Positions 36,035-43,875 of a stretch of DNA of 64,000 nucleotides are shown here, piece by piece. Position numbers and translations under genes: made by a program. This DNA comes from G020348185 sp964525045 (GTDB taxonomy: Bacteria > Nitrospirota > Nitrospiria > Nitrospirales > UBA8639). Positions within the stretch are counted from its first letter, which is position 1. Every line of letters starts with the position of its first letter. The notes beneath the pieces were generated by a model that worked only from the letters and a program-made list of their open reading frames with translations, was not told the origin of the DNA and ran no database searches. The stretch covers positions 62,001 through 126,000 of the forward strand of contig CAZGFD010000008.1 of the NCBI GenBank assembly GCA_964525045.1, written 5' to 3'.

Positions 36035-36787
36035 TTATGGAACAACCTTTTGGATAAAGCTAAAAATCTGACGATAATAAGACCGGCCACCTACATAGGG
36101 AACATCATTATGACCTGCGCCGGGGACCAGGTACCAGGTTTTCGGTTGGCGTGCCGACTCGTACACTTGTTGCCCAAGGCCGAAAGGGACGATTTGGTCG
36201 TTTTCGCCATGAATCACGCATGTGGGAATCCTGACCTTTGCGAGTTTTTGGCTGAGCGGATATTCCGCATTCACAAACCAAGAGGCCGGAAGGCCGAGAT
36301 AATGCTCATCAGCCATGGCTTGCATTGAAGGGAAGGCACTTTCAAGGATAAGTCCCGCGGCCGCCCGTTGTGTGGCGACCTCCCCAGCGACCGCGGCGCC
36401 CAATGATCGACCGAAGAGCACCAACCGTTCTGGCACCACCCCTCGCTCTCTAATCAGATATTCATAGGAGGCCAGCGCATCGGCATAGAGTCCGGGCTCA
36501 CTTGGCGATCCCGTACTTTTCCCATACCCCCGGTAATCAAAGAGAAACACCGACAATTCTCCCCGATACAGGTCATAGAGATTTTGCAACCGGTGAGAAA
36601 TGTTTCCCGCATTTCCATGGCACCAAAGGAGCACCGGTTTCTTCGGACCAGCGTCAACAAACCACCCAAACACTCGCACACCGTGATTGACTGGAATCCA
36701 CACGTCCTCAAGCGGTAACCCGCTTATTTGACGCCAATTGCGTTCGGTCCACCCAGCCGGGAAATAGACAAAATGCTGATCTAACAT
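36035..36787 (-). CDS. Alpha/beta hydrolase (serine hydrolase, BEM46/YfhR-like)
   Basis: A 250-residue alpha/beta hydrolase with an oxyanion segment WCHGNAGNIS (about residue 55), FDYRGYGKSTG, the nucleophile elbow GRSLGAAVAG (Ser near residue 126), the catalytic Asp in IHGENDQIVP and His in PGAGHNDVP. No signal peptide is evident although the first residues (LDQHFVYFPAG) are typical of membrane-associated family members that have lost the anchor. The substrate is unknown. It stands alone between repeats. Confidence 0.88.
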   Translation of the reverse strand: MLDQHFVYFPAGWTERNWRQISGLPLEDVWIPVNHGVRVFGWFVDAGPKKPVLLWCHGNAGNISHRLQNLYDLYRGELSVFLFDYRGYGKSTGSPSEPGLYADALASYEYLIRERGVVPERLVLFGRSLGAAVAGEVATQRAAAGLILESAFPSMQAMADEHYLGLPASWFVNAEYPLSQKLAKVRIPTCVIHGENDQIVPFGLGQQVYESARQPKTWYLVPGAGHNDVPYVGGRSYYRQIFSFIQKVVP

Positions 36788-36862
36788 ACCCAGATGCCCT
36801 TATGAAAAACCCAAATCAACTTGGAGTTTCTCCTTGCTCACGCATCGCCTCATTGATTTTTT

Positions 36863-36886
36863 ACCTGAAACCTGAAACTTGAAACC
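36863..36886. repeat. CCTGAAACTTGAAACC-type repeat (family B)
   Basis: Three direct units of a 7-8 bp word (ACCTGAAA, CCTGAAAC, TTGAAACC) in the short gap before apaH. Related copies are at 50724-50760, 54132-54154 and 61161-61191. Confidence 0.65.
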
Positions 36887-36976
36887 AGCAACTTTTGGTT
36901 GTTCCTCTTGTTTTCACGAGGTTCCCGCGCTACTTTTAAGGAGAAAACCGATTCATTGTCTATTGTGAGGGCTCAC

Positions 36977-37795
36977 GTGGCAACCTATGCCATTGGCGAT
37001 GTGCAAGGGTGCATGCATTCCTTGCATCAATTGATTGATAAAATTCAGTTCGACCCGAATCGGGATCGACTGTGGTTCGTTGGCGATTTGGTGAACCGTG
37101 GACCCGACTCACTGGCCGTTCTTCGATACGTGAAATCGCTTGGCAGCTCGGCCGTGACCGTGTTGGGAAATCACGACTTGCATCTGTTAGCCGTGTCGAT
37201 GGGCGTCACAGGATTACAGAAAAAGGATACCTTTCATGAAGTGTTGTCGGCACCGGACTGCAACGATTTGCTCGATTGGTTGCGACACCAACCCTTAATC
37301 CACCAGGAACATGGGTTCCTTCTCGTCCATGCAGGATTACTTCCCCAATGGACGATAAGCCAGGCGGTGATACTGGCCCGAGAAGTTGAAACTGTGCTCC
37401 GATCGGATGAATTAACGAAGAACCTGCCTTTCATTTATTTTCGAAGCCATAAGAGAGTATGGAACGATGATCTCTCCGTCCAGGAGCGCTGGGGATTAGC
37501 CACCAACGTGATGACCCGGATTCGGGTATGTTCGGAAGAAGGGGTCCCCGATTTTTCATTCAAGGGTCCAGTGGATCATATTCCCCACGGTATGAAGCCT
37601 TGGTTTCAAATTCCCCTGCGAGCCAATCAAAACGAAACAATTATTTTTGGCCACTGGTCAGCCTTGGGAGTCGTGTCTCAAGACAATGTGCTTTGTCTCG
37701 ATGGCGGTTGTGTTTGGGGAAAGGAACTGGTGGCGCTCCGTCTGGAAGACCGCCGTTTATTTCAAATTCTCTGTGGCCATGAAGACATGCTGTGA
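36977..37795 (+). CDS. apaH: Bis(5'-nucleosyl)-tetraphosphatase, symmetrical
   Basis: The GTG at 36977 is preceded by GTGAGGG and gives the family-typical start VATYAIGDVQGC; a longer frame from 36899 adds an unlikely leader. The 272-residue protein shows the metallophosphatase motifs GDVQGC, GDLVNRGPDS, VLGNHDLHLL and a late FGHWSALG with metal His. ApaH cleaves Ap4A to two ADP in the cytoplasm, controlling alarmone level and RNA capping. Its length and motifs are complete. Confidence 0.93.
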   Translation: MATYAIGDVQGCMHSLHQLIDKIQFDPNRDRLWFVGDLVNRGPDSLAVLRYVKSLGSSAVTVLGNHDLHLLAVSMGVTGLQKKDTFHEVLSAPDCNDLLDWLRHQPLIHQEHGFLLVHAGLLPQWTISQAVILAREVETVLRSDELTKNLPFIYFRSHKRVWNDDLSVQERWGLATNVMTRIRVCSEEGVPDFSFKGPVDHIPHGMKPWFQIPLRANQNETIIFGHWSALGVVSQDNVLCLDGGCVWGKELVALRLEDRRLFQILCGHEDML

Positions 37796-37916
37796 ACCTC
37801 TCGACTGAAAAATGGCTGTGGTTTTCTTCAAGACCAAAAGGCTCAACGGGTTTCCTTCGGTGCCTCCCTGTCTACTCGCCTTCCATTAGCTGCTACTCTC
37901 CTCCCTGTTCATCGCC

Positions 37917-37953
37917 GTATCCGTTTGGATACATCATGTATCTGAACAGATTC
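37917..37953 (+). promoter_or_regulatory. Tandem GTATC..GATAC dyads (candidate activator site, copy 2)
   Basis: GTATCCGTTTGGATAC (37917-37932) is a perfect dyad, followed 21 bp on by GTATCTGAACAGATTC (37938-37953), a near-perfect one. The pair lies 78-114 bp upstream of a GG-N10-GC promoter core at 38031. Confidence 0.72.
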
Positions 37954-38030
37954 AAAGCTCGTCACCAATTTCAATTTGGATCCTGTTGAAATCGTTGGGT
38001 TTATCCGGCCTATTTCAATGAATCGGCAGT

Positions 38031-38046
38031 AGGCACCAGCTTTGCT
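38031..38046 (+). promoter_or_regulatory. Sigma-54-type -24/-12 promoter
   Basis: AGGCACCAGCTTTGCT fits TGGCAC-N5-TTGCW closely, with GG-N10-GC spacing, and ends 83 bp before the zinc-ribbon gene. It faces the same direction as that gene. Confidence 0.7.
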
Positions 38047-38129
38047 TTTAATACCTATGGCAAATAACGCGGCATCTTTTTTTCAAGATGAGAAATGGGG
38101 CAAGGCTGGAAACCCTAGAGGGAGAATTT

Positions 38130-38486
38130 ATGAAAAAACATTCCCCCAGTCGTTCGAATCAATCATCACGCAAACGAAAACAACAAGGAAGGGGGATACC
38201 CTCTTCCCCGCCAAAACGCAAGTCTTCGCCTGTTCCTCACGACAAGAACGGTTCCATACCCAGGTGTCCAAAGTGTAAGGGATTTTTAGTGCTCCACCAT
38301 ACTGCCCTTTCTCCAATAATGGAAATACGATGTATTAATTGTGGATGGCAACCCCATTTGGGAAATCGAACCGTTGGGGTCAGTAAGGAAATGCGCACCA
38401 TTCGAAACCTTACGACCAACATTTTTTCCCATCCATCATTGCGATTGGGTCTCGCATCGGAACATAAGGGGCTTGAACAATCATAA
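38130..38486 (+). CDS. Small basic zinc-ribbon protein of unknown function
   Basis: The ATG at 38130 follows GGGAGA at good spacing and gives 118 residues. The first 50 are Lys/Arg/Ser/Pro-rich and probably disordered (KKHSPSRSNQSSRKRKQQG), then comes a four-Cys zinc ribbon (CPKCKGFL about residue 46 and CINCGWQP about 67). The C terminus has no feature I recognise. A basic tail plus zinc ribbon suggests nucleic-acid or polymerase contact; this is inference. It sits alone behind a sigma-54-type promoter with tandem dyads, the arrangement seen at the receiver gene 42478. Confidence 0.7.
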   Translation: MKKHSPSRSNQSSRKRKQQGRGIPSSPPKRKSSPVPHDKNGSIPRCPKCKGFLVLHHTALSPIMEIRCINCGWQPHLGNRTVGVSKEMRTIRNLTTNIFSHPSLRLGLASEHKGLEQS

Positions 38487-38780
38487 TCTTTAGGAATTGA
38501 GTGGTACAGACTTTCAAGGAGTCGGTAACCCTATTCGTCTTGTATCGGATTAGATATTTAGACCAGAAAGACTTCTCAATTAGATTCGAACACTCGTTCA
38601 TTAGAAAAGGATACGATCTTTATTTTTTGGACCGCCATCCCTTTTCGTGATAATTGACTGTCGGCCTGAATGAGAATATTACTATTAAAAAATAATGGGT
38701 TACAGAAAAAACCCAAAGGTCCCTCCATGCCTCAGGAAAGTGACCAAATTTATTAATGTTGATGGTCTAAAAAAACATTT
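38487..38780. other. Intergenic region with one GTATC..GATAT dyad
   Basis: AT-rich and non-coding. GTATCGGATTAGATAT at 38542-38557 resembles one unit of the tandem dyads, and a GGATAC half-site is at 38609. Both lie upstream of the promoter-like core at 38781 but without the 21-bp tandem spacing. Confidence 0.4.
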
Positions 38781-38796
38781 TGGTATAGTCTTTGCT
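38781..38796 (+). promoter_or_regulatory. Possible sigma-54-type promoter
   Basis: TGGTATAGTCTTTGCT keeps GG-N10-GC and the TTGCT element but has TGGTAT instead of TGGCAC. It faces the binding-protein/kinase gene pair starting at 38920. Confidence 0.5.
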
Positions 38797-38919
38797 GTTT
38801 ATCCTACATGACTATAGGAAAAATTCTGACGCCAAATGGAAATTTGGAAGATGAGGAATCCTAGCGCACCATGCTGAGCTTTCAAGAACCTTTTTTTTAA
38901 TTGGGGAGATGTCCGGGTG

Positions 38920-39876
38920 ATGGCTAAGGATTGTTCTCTCTTCCTGAGAAAGTCATGGGTTGCGCTTTCTATTCTTTTAGCCGTCAGTGTATTTTTTCCG
39001 GAAGGCACCACTGCACAGACAAAGACCCAAAGAGTGGCGATTCTCAAATCCGCAAATATTGCTCCTTACAACCAGGCCATTGAAGCCTTCAAGAGTAATT
39101 TACCCAACAAGCAAGCTCATGTTTACGAATACAATCTTGAGGGAGACCTGGAAAACGGACCCCATATCGTTCAGACCATTCTCAACTCGAATATTGATCT
39201 TGTCTTAGCCGTTGGTTTGAAGGCCACCTTAGTGGCCAAACTGGAAATTTCTGAAATTCCGGTCATTTTCTGCATGGTGTTGAATCCCAAGAAGTTTAAT
39301 TTGGAAGCTCCAAACCTCACGGGGATCAGCTTAGCCATTCCTTTTAAGGAGCAAGTCCTTCTCCTGCAATCGATTATCCCCACGCTAAGTCGGATTGGAG
39401 TCTTGTACGATCCCGATAAATCGGGCCACCTTGTGAAAGAGGGTAAAGCCCAAGCTCAAGAGTTAGGAATAACGCTTACCGGACAAGAAGTATCGTCCCA
39501 GAAAGATTTCCCAACAGCTCTCCGACAGTTACTACCGGGGATTCACGCCATATGTCTTTTTCCTGATAGCACCGTCCTGACGGAAGATTCTTTCGATTTC
39601 CTCATCAAGGAGACTTTGGAAAAACAACTTCCGGTCATGGGGTTCTCCTCCGGTTTAGTCAAAAAGGGCGCCCTGGTTGGAACTTACATCAATTATGAAG
39701 ATGTGGGTGAACAGGCAGCGATGTTGGCCAAAGCCTCATTCAATGGCCATTCCTTAAATGGTAAAAGGATCAGGGCTCCAACGCGATTCCGAAAGGCCAT
39801 CAATCTCAACACCGCCCATTTTCTGGGACTGGATATCCCCCCAAATGTCCTGAAAGAGTTTGACGAACGGTATTGA
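38920..39876 (+). CDS. ABC-type periplasmic binding protein (TrpX-like, ABC_sub_bind family) without transporter
   Basis: A 318-residue protein with a signal peptide (VALSILLAVSVFFPEGTTAQ) and the two-lobed ABC_sub_bind fold: RVAILKSANIAPYNQAIEAF, the NIDLVLAVGLKAT strand, VIFCMVLNPKKF, SRIGVLYDPDKSGHL and LPVMGFSSGLVKKGALVG. Relatives bind amino acids or nucleoside-like ligands for an importer, but no permease or ATPase gene is beside it. A sensor kinase gene starts 38 bp after its stop, so it may deliver the signal to the kinase's periplasmic domain rather than to a transporter; that is inference. GTG (38917) and ATG (38920) starts are adjacent. Confidence 0.85.
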   Translation: MAKDCSLFLRKSWVALSILLAVSVFFPEGTTAQTKTQRVAILKSANIAPYNQAIEAFKSNLPNKQAHVYEYNLEGDLENGPHIVQTILNSNIDLVLAVGLKATLVAKLEISEIPVIFCMVLNPKKFNLEAPNLTGISLAIPFKEQVLLLQSIIPTLSRIGVLYDPDKSGHLVKEGKAQAQELGITLTGQEVSSQKDFPTALRQLLPGIHAICLFPDSTVLTEDSFDFLIKETLEKQLPVMGFSSGLVKKGALVGTYINYEDVGEQAAMLAKASFNGHSLNGKRIRAPTRFRKAINLNTAHFLGLDIPPNVLKEFDERY

Positions 39877-39914
39877 TACTCGATGGTGTAGAGTAAGCTC
39901 TTAAGGCTAGAAAT

Positions 39915-42179
39915 ATGAATGCCAAACCAAAGATATTATTGAGTCTTCGAACCAAACTGGTCGTATTCACTAGTTTGGTTATCGTGGGAGTGTGCTCAGG
40001 GTTAAGCTGGTACTTGGTCCGCCAACAGGCCGACTCTCTGAACAATTCGCTGGTTGATCATGGATTCAACCTTGTACGATATCTCGCTCACAACAGCCGG
40101 TATAGCCTTATTACCCAAGATACCGACTCCCTCCGTAGGATTCTTGAGGGGGCCTTATCCGTTGAAGAGGTTGTCTATGTGGTCGCCCTGGACCCTCAAG
40201 GTCACCCGATCATTGCCCTTACGAAAGGGGAGTTAACCGAGCCGGGGAAGGCAAGTCGCTCCAGCGAACTCCCCCTCTACCCCCCCACATCCCTGGCTCA
40301 GGAAATCTTGAGTACATCGCCCGAGGGTCCCATGATGACCGTATTTACAACCGTTGGGCAGGATTATGAAATTATCTCCAATCGAGGGAAAGCGGGATCG
40401 GTTTCCTCAATCTTCACCCAACCGGGAGAAACGATTTATGATTTTGCCTTGCCCATCCGCGGTCGACCTCCCGAATATTCATTGCTCGGACCATTATCAT
40501 TAGAACTTCAGGAAGGCCCGCAACCCCAAGAGGGCCGAACCCCCATTTCTCAGATCTATGGGATCATTCAAATTGGTTTTACCAATTCGCTTATGATGCA
40601 CAATTTGAATACGACCATTTGGAATGTAGTAGTCCTCACACTATTAATCATCCTGATCGGCATTACATCCACGACCCTCTTGGCCAATCAAATTATTACG
40701 CCTGTCCGCCGTTTGGCAACGGTGGCAGGGCGAATCGCAGATGGGGACCTTTCAGGCCCTGTTATCCCAGAGTCCAATGACGAAGTTGGACAACTCACTA
40801 CCAGCATCAACCAAATGACGACCTCCCTTCGTCAACGAGAGAAAGCCATTGCCACGTATGTGGAAACCATCACACGACAAGTCCAGCAATTGGCGACCTT
40901 GAATCAAACAGGGGTGGCGATTACCTCAACCCTTGATGTCGAAAAGCTTCTCTCGACGGTGCTTCAACTCTTGGTAGAAAATCTCGGCTTCATTCGCATG
41001 GCCTTAGTCTTTTTTGATCCGGATCAACAAACAGGAACCATTGCGCAAGTTACGGGCGTCTCGAAAGAGATGGAGGCCATGGCCAAGAAAGTTCAAATTC
41101 CGATCCTCCATAACGGGGGTATCGATGCGCAATTGTTGATCCATGGCAAGTCTGTGCTAGCCCCAAATATAGAAAAAGTTGCCGACCGTCTGGACCCTCG
41201 TGTTTTACAGATATGTCGTGAGGTCGGTGTGGTCTCGTTTGTCGCCGCCCCCCTGAAGAGCCAGAACCGGATACTTGGATATTTAGCGGCTGATCGGGGG
41301 TCTCATCCCTGCACCCAGGAGGACCTCGACCTGTTGATGACGATCGCCAATCACGTGTCGATCGCCATTGACAATGCCAATTCCTATAAAGCGTTAAAGC
41401 AACTCAACTTAACGCTAGAACAACGGGTTCAAGATCGAACCCAAGCCCTCGAGAAGGCCAATGAGCGATTGCGCGAACATGACCGCCTCAGGTCAATGTT
41501 CGTCTCGACGGTATCTCACGAACTTCGTACACCCATGACCTCCATGAAGGGATTGGTTGAAAACATGTTAGATGGATTAACGGGAACGTTGACAGATCGA
41601 CAATCGTTTTATTTGGAACGAGTGAAACACAACATCGAGCGATTAACGCGAATGAGTAACGAGTTACTGGATCTGTCGCGAATTGAAGGGGGCGGCATGC
41701 AACTGTCCCCAACCCCCCTTTCCGTCATTGATCTTGCCACTGAGGTTGTGGATACGCTTCAGCCGGCTGCCCGAGAGAAATCGTTGTCGCTGGTGATCCA
41801 GTGTGAATCGGGAATTCCTGAAATATTTGGAGATCGGGATAAGCTTCACCAGGTGATGACGAATTTAATCAATAATGCGATTAAATTCACTAAGCCGGAA
41901 GGTGTGATTAAGCTTGATTGTCACCTGACAAGCGATAGGATGGTTCAAATCAACGTCCAGGATACAGGTTGTGGAATTCCTCACAATGAGATCCCCCATA
42001 TTTTTGAACGGTTTTATAGAGGAGAATCGGTTGCCGTGGAGTCCAGAGGGTCAGGGTTAGGCTTAGCGATTTCCAAAAGCCTGGTTGAGTTACATGGAGG
42101 CAAAATCTGGGCTGAAAGTATTCCCGGGGATGGTAGTTGTTTTCATTTTACTATCCCGACCCAACCAAAACTCCCTTAA
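39915..42179 (+). CDS. Sensor histidine kinase with periplasmic, HAMP and GAF domains
   Basis: A 754-residue kinase. Membrane helix one is about residues 13-33 (VVFTSLVIVGVCSGLSWYL), a periplasmic region of roughly 195 residues follows, and helix two is about 230-255. A HAMP domain (ITPVRRLATVAGRIADGDL), a GAF domain (about 320-490), a coiled coil and the HisKA His in VSTVSHELRTPMTS follow, then ATPase boxes NLINNAIKF, DTGCGIPHNEI and GSGLGLAISKS. It pairs with the binding protein just upstream. From the GAF domain on it is clearly paralogous to the kinase at 48434. The cognate regulator may be the receiver at 42478 or the NtrC-type regulator at 50851. Confidence 0.92.
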   Translation: MNAKPKILLSLRTKLVVFTSLVIVGVCSGLSWYLVRQQADSLNNSLVDHGFNLVRYLAHNSRYSLITQDTDSLRRILEGALSVEEVVYVVALDPQGHPIIALTKGELTEPGKASRSSELPLYPPTSLAQEILSTSPEGPMMTVFTTVGQDYEIISNRGKAGSVSSIFTQPGETIYDFALPIRGRPPEYSLLGPLSLELQEGPQPQEGRTPISQIYGIIQIGFTNSLMMHNLNTTIWNVVVLTLLIILIGITSTTLLANQIITPVRRLATVAGRIADGDLSGPVIPESNDEVGQLTTSINQMTTSLRQREKAIATYVETITRQVQQLATLNQTGVAITSTLDVEKLLSTVLQLLVENLGFIRMALVFFDPDQQTGTIAQVTGVSKEMEAMAKKVQIPILHNGGIDAQLLIHGKSVLAPNIEKVADRLDPRVLQICREVGVVSFVAAPLKSQNRILGYLAADRGSHPCTQEDLDLLMTIANHVSIAIDNANSYKALKQLNLTLEQRVQDRTQALEKANERLREHDRLRSMFVSTVSHELRTPMTSMKGLVENMLDGLTGTLTDRQSFYLERVKHNIERLTRMSNELLDLSRIEGGGMQLSPTPLSVIDLATEVVDTLQPAAREKSLSLVIQCESGIPEIFGDRDKLHQVMTNLINNAIKFTKPEGVIKLDCHLTSDRMVQINVQDTGCGIPHNEIPHIFERFYRGESVAVESRGSGLGLAISKSLVELHGGKIWAESIPGDGSCFHFTIPTQPKLP

Positions 42180-42241
42180 TTCTCCTTTTCAATTCCTTTT
42201 GCTTCTTCCTAGCGTTTTTTTCATTCCCAACAGCCAATCCA

Positions 42242-42278
42242 GTATCCAATTGGATAACTCTTGTATCTGAATGGATAC
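42242..42278 (+). promoter_or_regulatory. Tandem GTATC..GATAC dyads (candidate activator site, copy 3)
   Basis: GTATCCAATTGGATAA (42242-42257, containing a perfect 14-bp palindrome) is followed 21 bp on by GTATCTGAATGGATAC (42263-42278). The pair is 98-134 bp upstream of a GG-N10-GC promoter core at 42376. Confidence 0.72.
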
Positions 42279-42375
42279 CTTTGCTTTCCATCTCTTCTCC
42301 TTATTCCTCCCTAAAACCAACTCAAAAGGCTTCCAATTTTGATGGTTTTGCACTTCTTCGACCTTTTTCCCTAAA

Positions 42376-42391
42376 TGGCATCCTTGTTGCT
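42376..42391 (+). promoter_or_regulatory. Sigma-54-type -24/-12 promoter
   Basis: TGGCATCCTTGTTGCT keeps TGGCA, the TTGCT element and the GG-N10-GC spacing. It ends 86 bp before the receiver gene at 42478. Confidence 0.72.
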
Positions 42392-42477
42392 CATTCTCAG
42401 GTTAACGCGGGAGATGAAGATTTTTTTATGCGTTAATCAACGAACAAATACATTCAATTAAAGGCTTAGAAGCCCCG

Positions 42478-42909
42478 ATGTCCTGCAGTGCCTCACACTC
42501 CACTCTACTCCCCCAATCCTCCATTTTGGTTGTGGACGATGACCCCGACATCCGCATGGCCCTAGTTGACCTGTTTGGGGAACAGGGTTATGAAGTGTCT
42601 GCGGTTGGGACTGGAACCGAAGCCGTGGACCAGGTCACGCGTCATCACTTCGACGCCGTCCTTCTCGATGTCGGCTTGCCGGATATCGATGGTCTGACTG
42701 TCCTGCGTACCTTAACCCACCTGGAACCCAGGCTCCCCGTTGTCATATTAACCGCTTACACTTCCATAGGAAAAAGAGGAGGGATCCTCGATATTCCCGG
42801 GGCGTACGCCTCCCTCGCTAAGCCCTATAAAGTCCGGGAGCTCACCACCGTCGTCGGACGGGCATTGTCTTATTCGACTCCAGACTGTCGGACTACCGAA
42901 GGGAAATAG
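42478..42909 (+). CDS. Single-domain response regulator
   Basis: A 143-residue receiver protein: VVDDDPDIRMAL at residue 18, phospho-acceptor Asp in AVLLDVGLPDIDG, Thr in VVILTAYTS and Lys in SLAKPYKVREL. There is no output domain. The segment after the Thr (SIGKRGGILDIPGA) carries a short insertion relative to common receivers. It lies between two sensor kinases and upstream of the peroxidase-P450 genes, behind a strong sigma-54-type promoter with tandem dyads, and could serve as a phosphate sink or relay in that pathway. This role is inferred from position. Confidence 0.88.
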   Translation: MSCSASHSTLLPQSSILVVDDDPDIRMALVDLFGEQGYEVSAVGTGTEAVDQVTRHHFDAVLLDVGLPDIDGLTVLRTLTHLEPRLPVVILTAYTSIGKRGGILDIPGAYASLAKPYKVRELTTVVGRALSYSTPDCRTTEGK

Positions 42910-43009
42910 TGCAAGCGGTACAATCGACCCTCAAAATGCAGGCAACCACTAAAGCGGAGATACAGTCAAATTCATCATTTACTTTTTTCCTTTAACTATG
43001 GGGTGAGAG

Positions 43010-43792
43010 ATGGCTGAAAACGGGACAGATCCTGGAGAAGAAAAGGGCAAACGGTTGCCCGTAAAAGGAAAACCAAATATCACTGAGCTGACAGCGATTG
43101 CCAGGATCAATGTTGGAGAGTATCCAAAGGACCGCCTCAAAGTTGAGATGGCGATAGAATCGGCCGGGCAAGAGCTTTGGCTCTCTACCCAAAACGTTCC
43201 TGGAACGGACCCGCCCATTACATGGCTTGCCCATCTCCAGGCTCCAGGAAAGGAGCCAACAATGACATGGCTTGAACACTTTAAGGCCGTGTTGGGATGG
43301 GCCCACGAGCACAGGCAATCAGAAATTAGAAAGATGGTCACTATTCATTACGCACGGTGGGTGATTTTAGAACCCCCTGATGAACATGAAGAGGTTTCCA
43401 AAAAAACAACAAACGTCCTTCCTGGCATTGATGGACCACATGTCCTGTTTACCAGTAATTTTGATGGCCTCATGGCAGGCTATCTTGAGGATTTTGCAGC
43501 CGTGGATGAGCAACCGCTGAATCTGATTTTTGGTCACTGTATGGGTTGGCCAGGGGCAAGACCCGCGGACAAATTTATCCAATATGTGAAGGATCATCAA
43601 ATCACGGCTAATGTGTTCTACGCCAATTATCCAAAGGCAACAGTTGGCGAAGTCAATAGAGCCCTTGAATGGAAGGGCAAGACCGAAGTTTTCATCAAAA
43701 GGGTGCAAGGGATGAAAGGTAACCCCGTAGAAGAATGGGAAAAGGTGGCGAGCGACTACTTGAATGACCTGGCAAAACCGACGCCAAGATGA
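43010..43792 (+). CDS. Conserved hypothetical protein linked to the DyP-P450 fusion
   Basis: A 260-residue soluble protein preceded by GGGGTGAGAG. I do not recognise a named family. Its second half has the pattern MVTIHYARWVIL, then HVLFTSNFDGLMAGYLEDFA, IFGHCMGWPGARP and TANVFYANYPKATVGEVNRA, an alternating alpha/beta arrangement reminiscent of ferredoxin-like or DyP-like folds but without heme motifs. The first 90 residues are charged and less structured. The gene ends 83 bp before the peroxidase-P450 gene, so the two are probably co-expressed. It may handle substrate delivery; no function is proven. Confidence 0.7.
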   Translation: MAENGTDPGEEKGKRLPVKGKPNITELTAIARINVGEYPKDRLKVEMAIESAGQELWLSTQNVPGTDPPITWLAHLQAPGKEPTMTWLEHFKAVLGWAHEHRQSEIRKMVTIHYARWVILEPPDEHEEVSKKTTNVLPGIDGPHVLFTSNFDGLMAGYLEDFAAVDEQPLNLIFGHCMGWPGARPADKFIQYVKDHQITANVFYANYPKATVGEVNRALEWKGKTEVFIKRVQGMKGNPVEEWEKVASDYLNDLAKPTPR

Positions 43793-43875
43793 GGAATTCC
43801 CGAAGTCGTAATCGTCTGTTCAACCAAACCTTCGAAAACGAAGGGGATGGCTCTCACCGAGCATGAGGAGGGAAA

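Noticed and set aside
38042..38278. 78-codon plus-strand frame overlapping the zinc-ribbon gene
   Set aside because: It is a shadow frame; the zinc-ribbon frame has paired Cys motifs and a ribosome-binding site.
43793..43875. Sigma-54-like GG-N10-GC at about 43851 before the DyP-P450 gene
   Set aside because: TGGCTCTCACCGAGCA lacks the TTGC element, and no dyads precede it.
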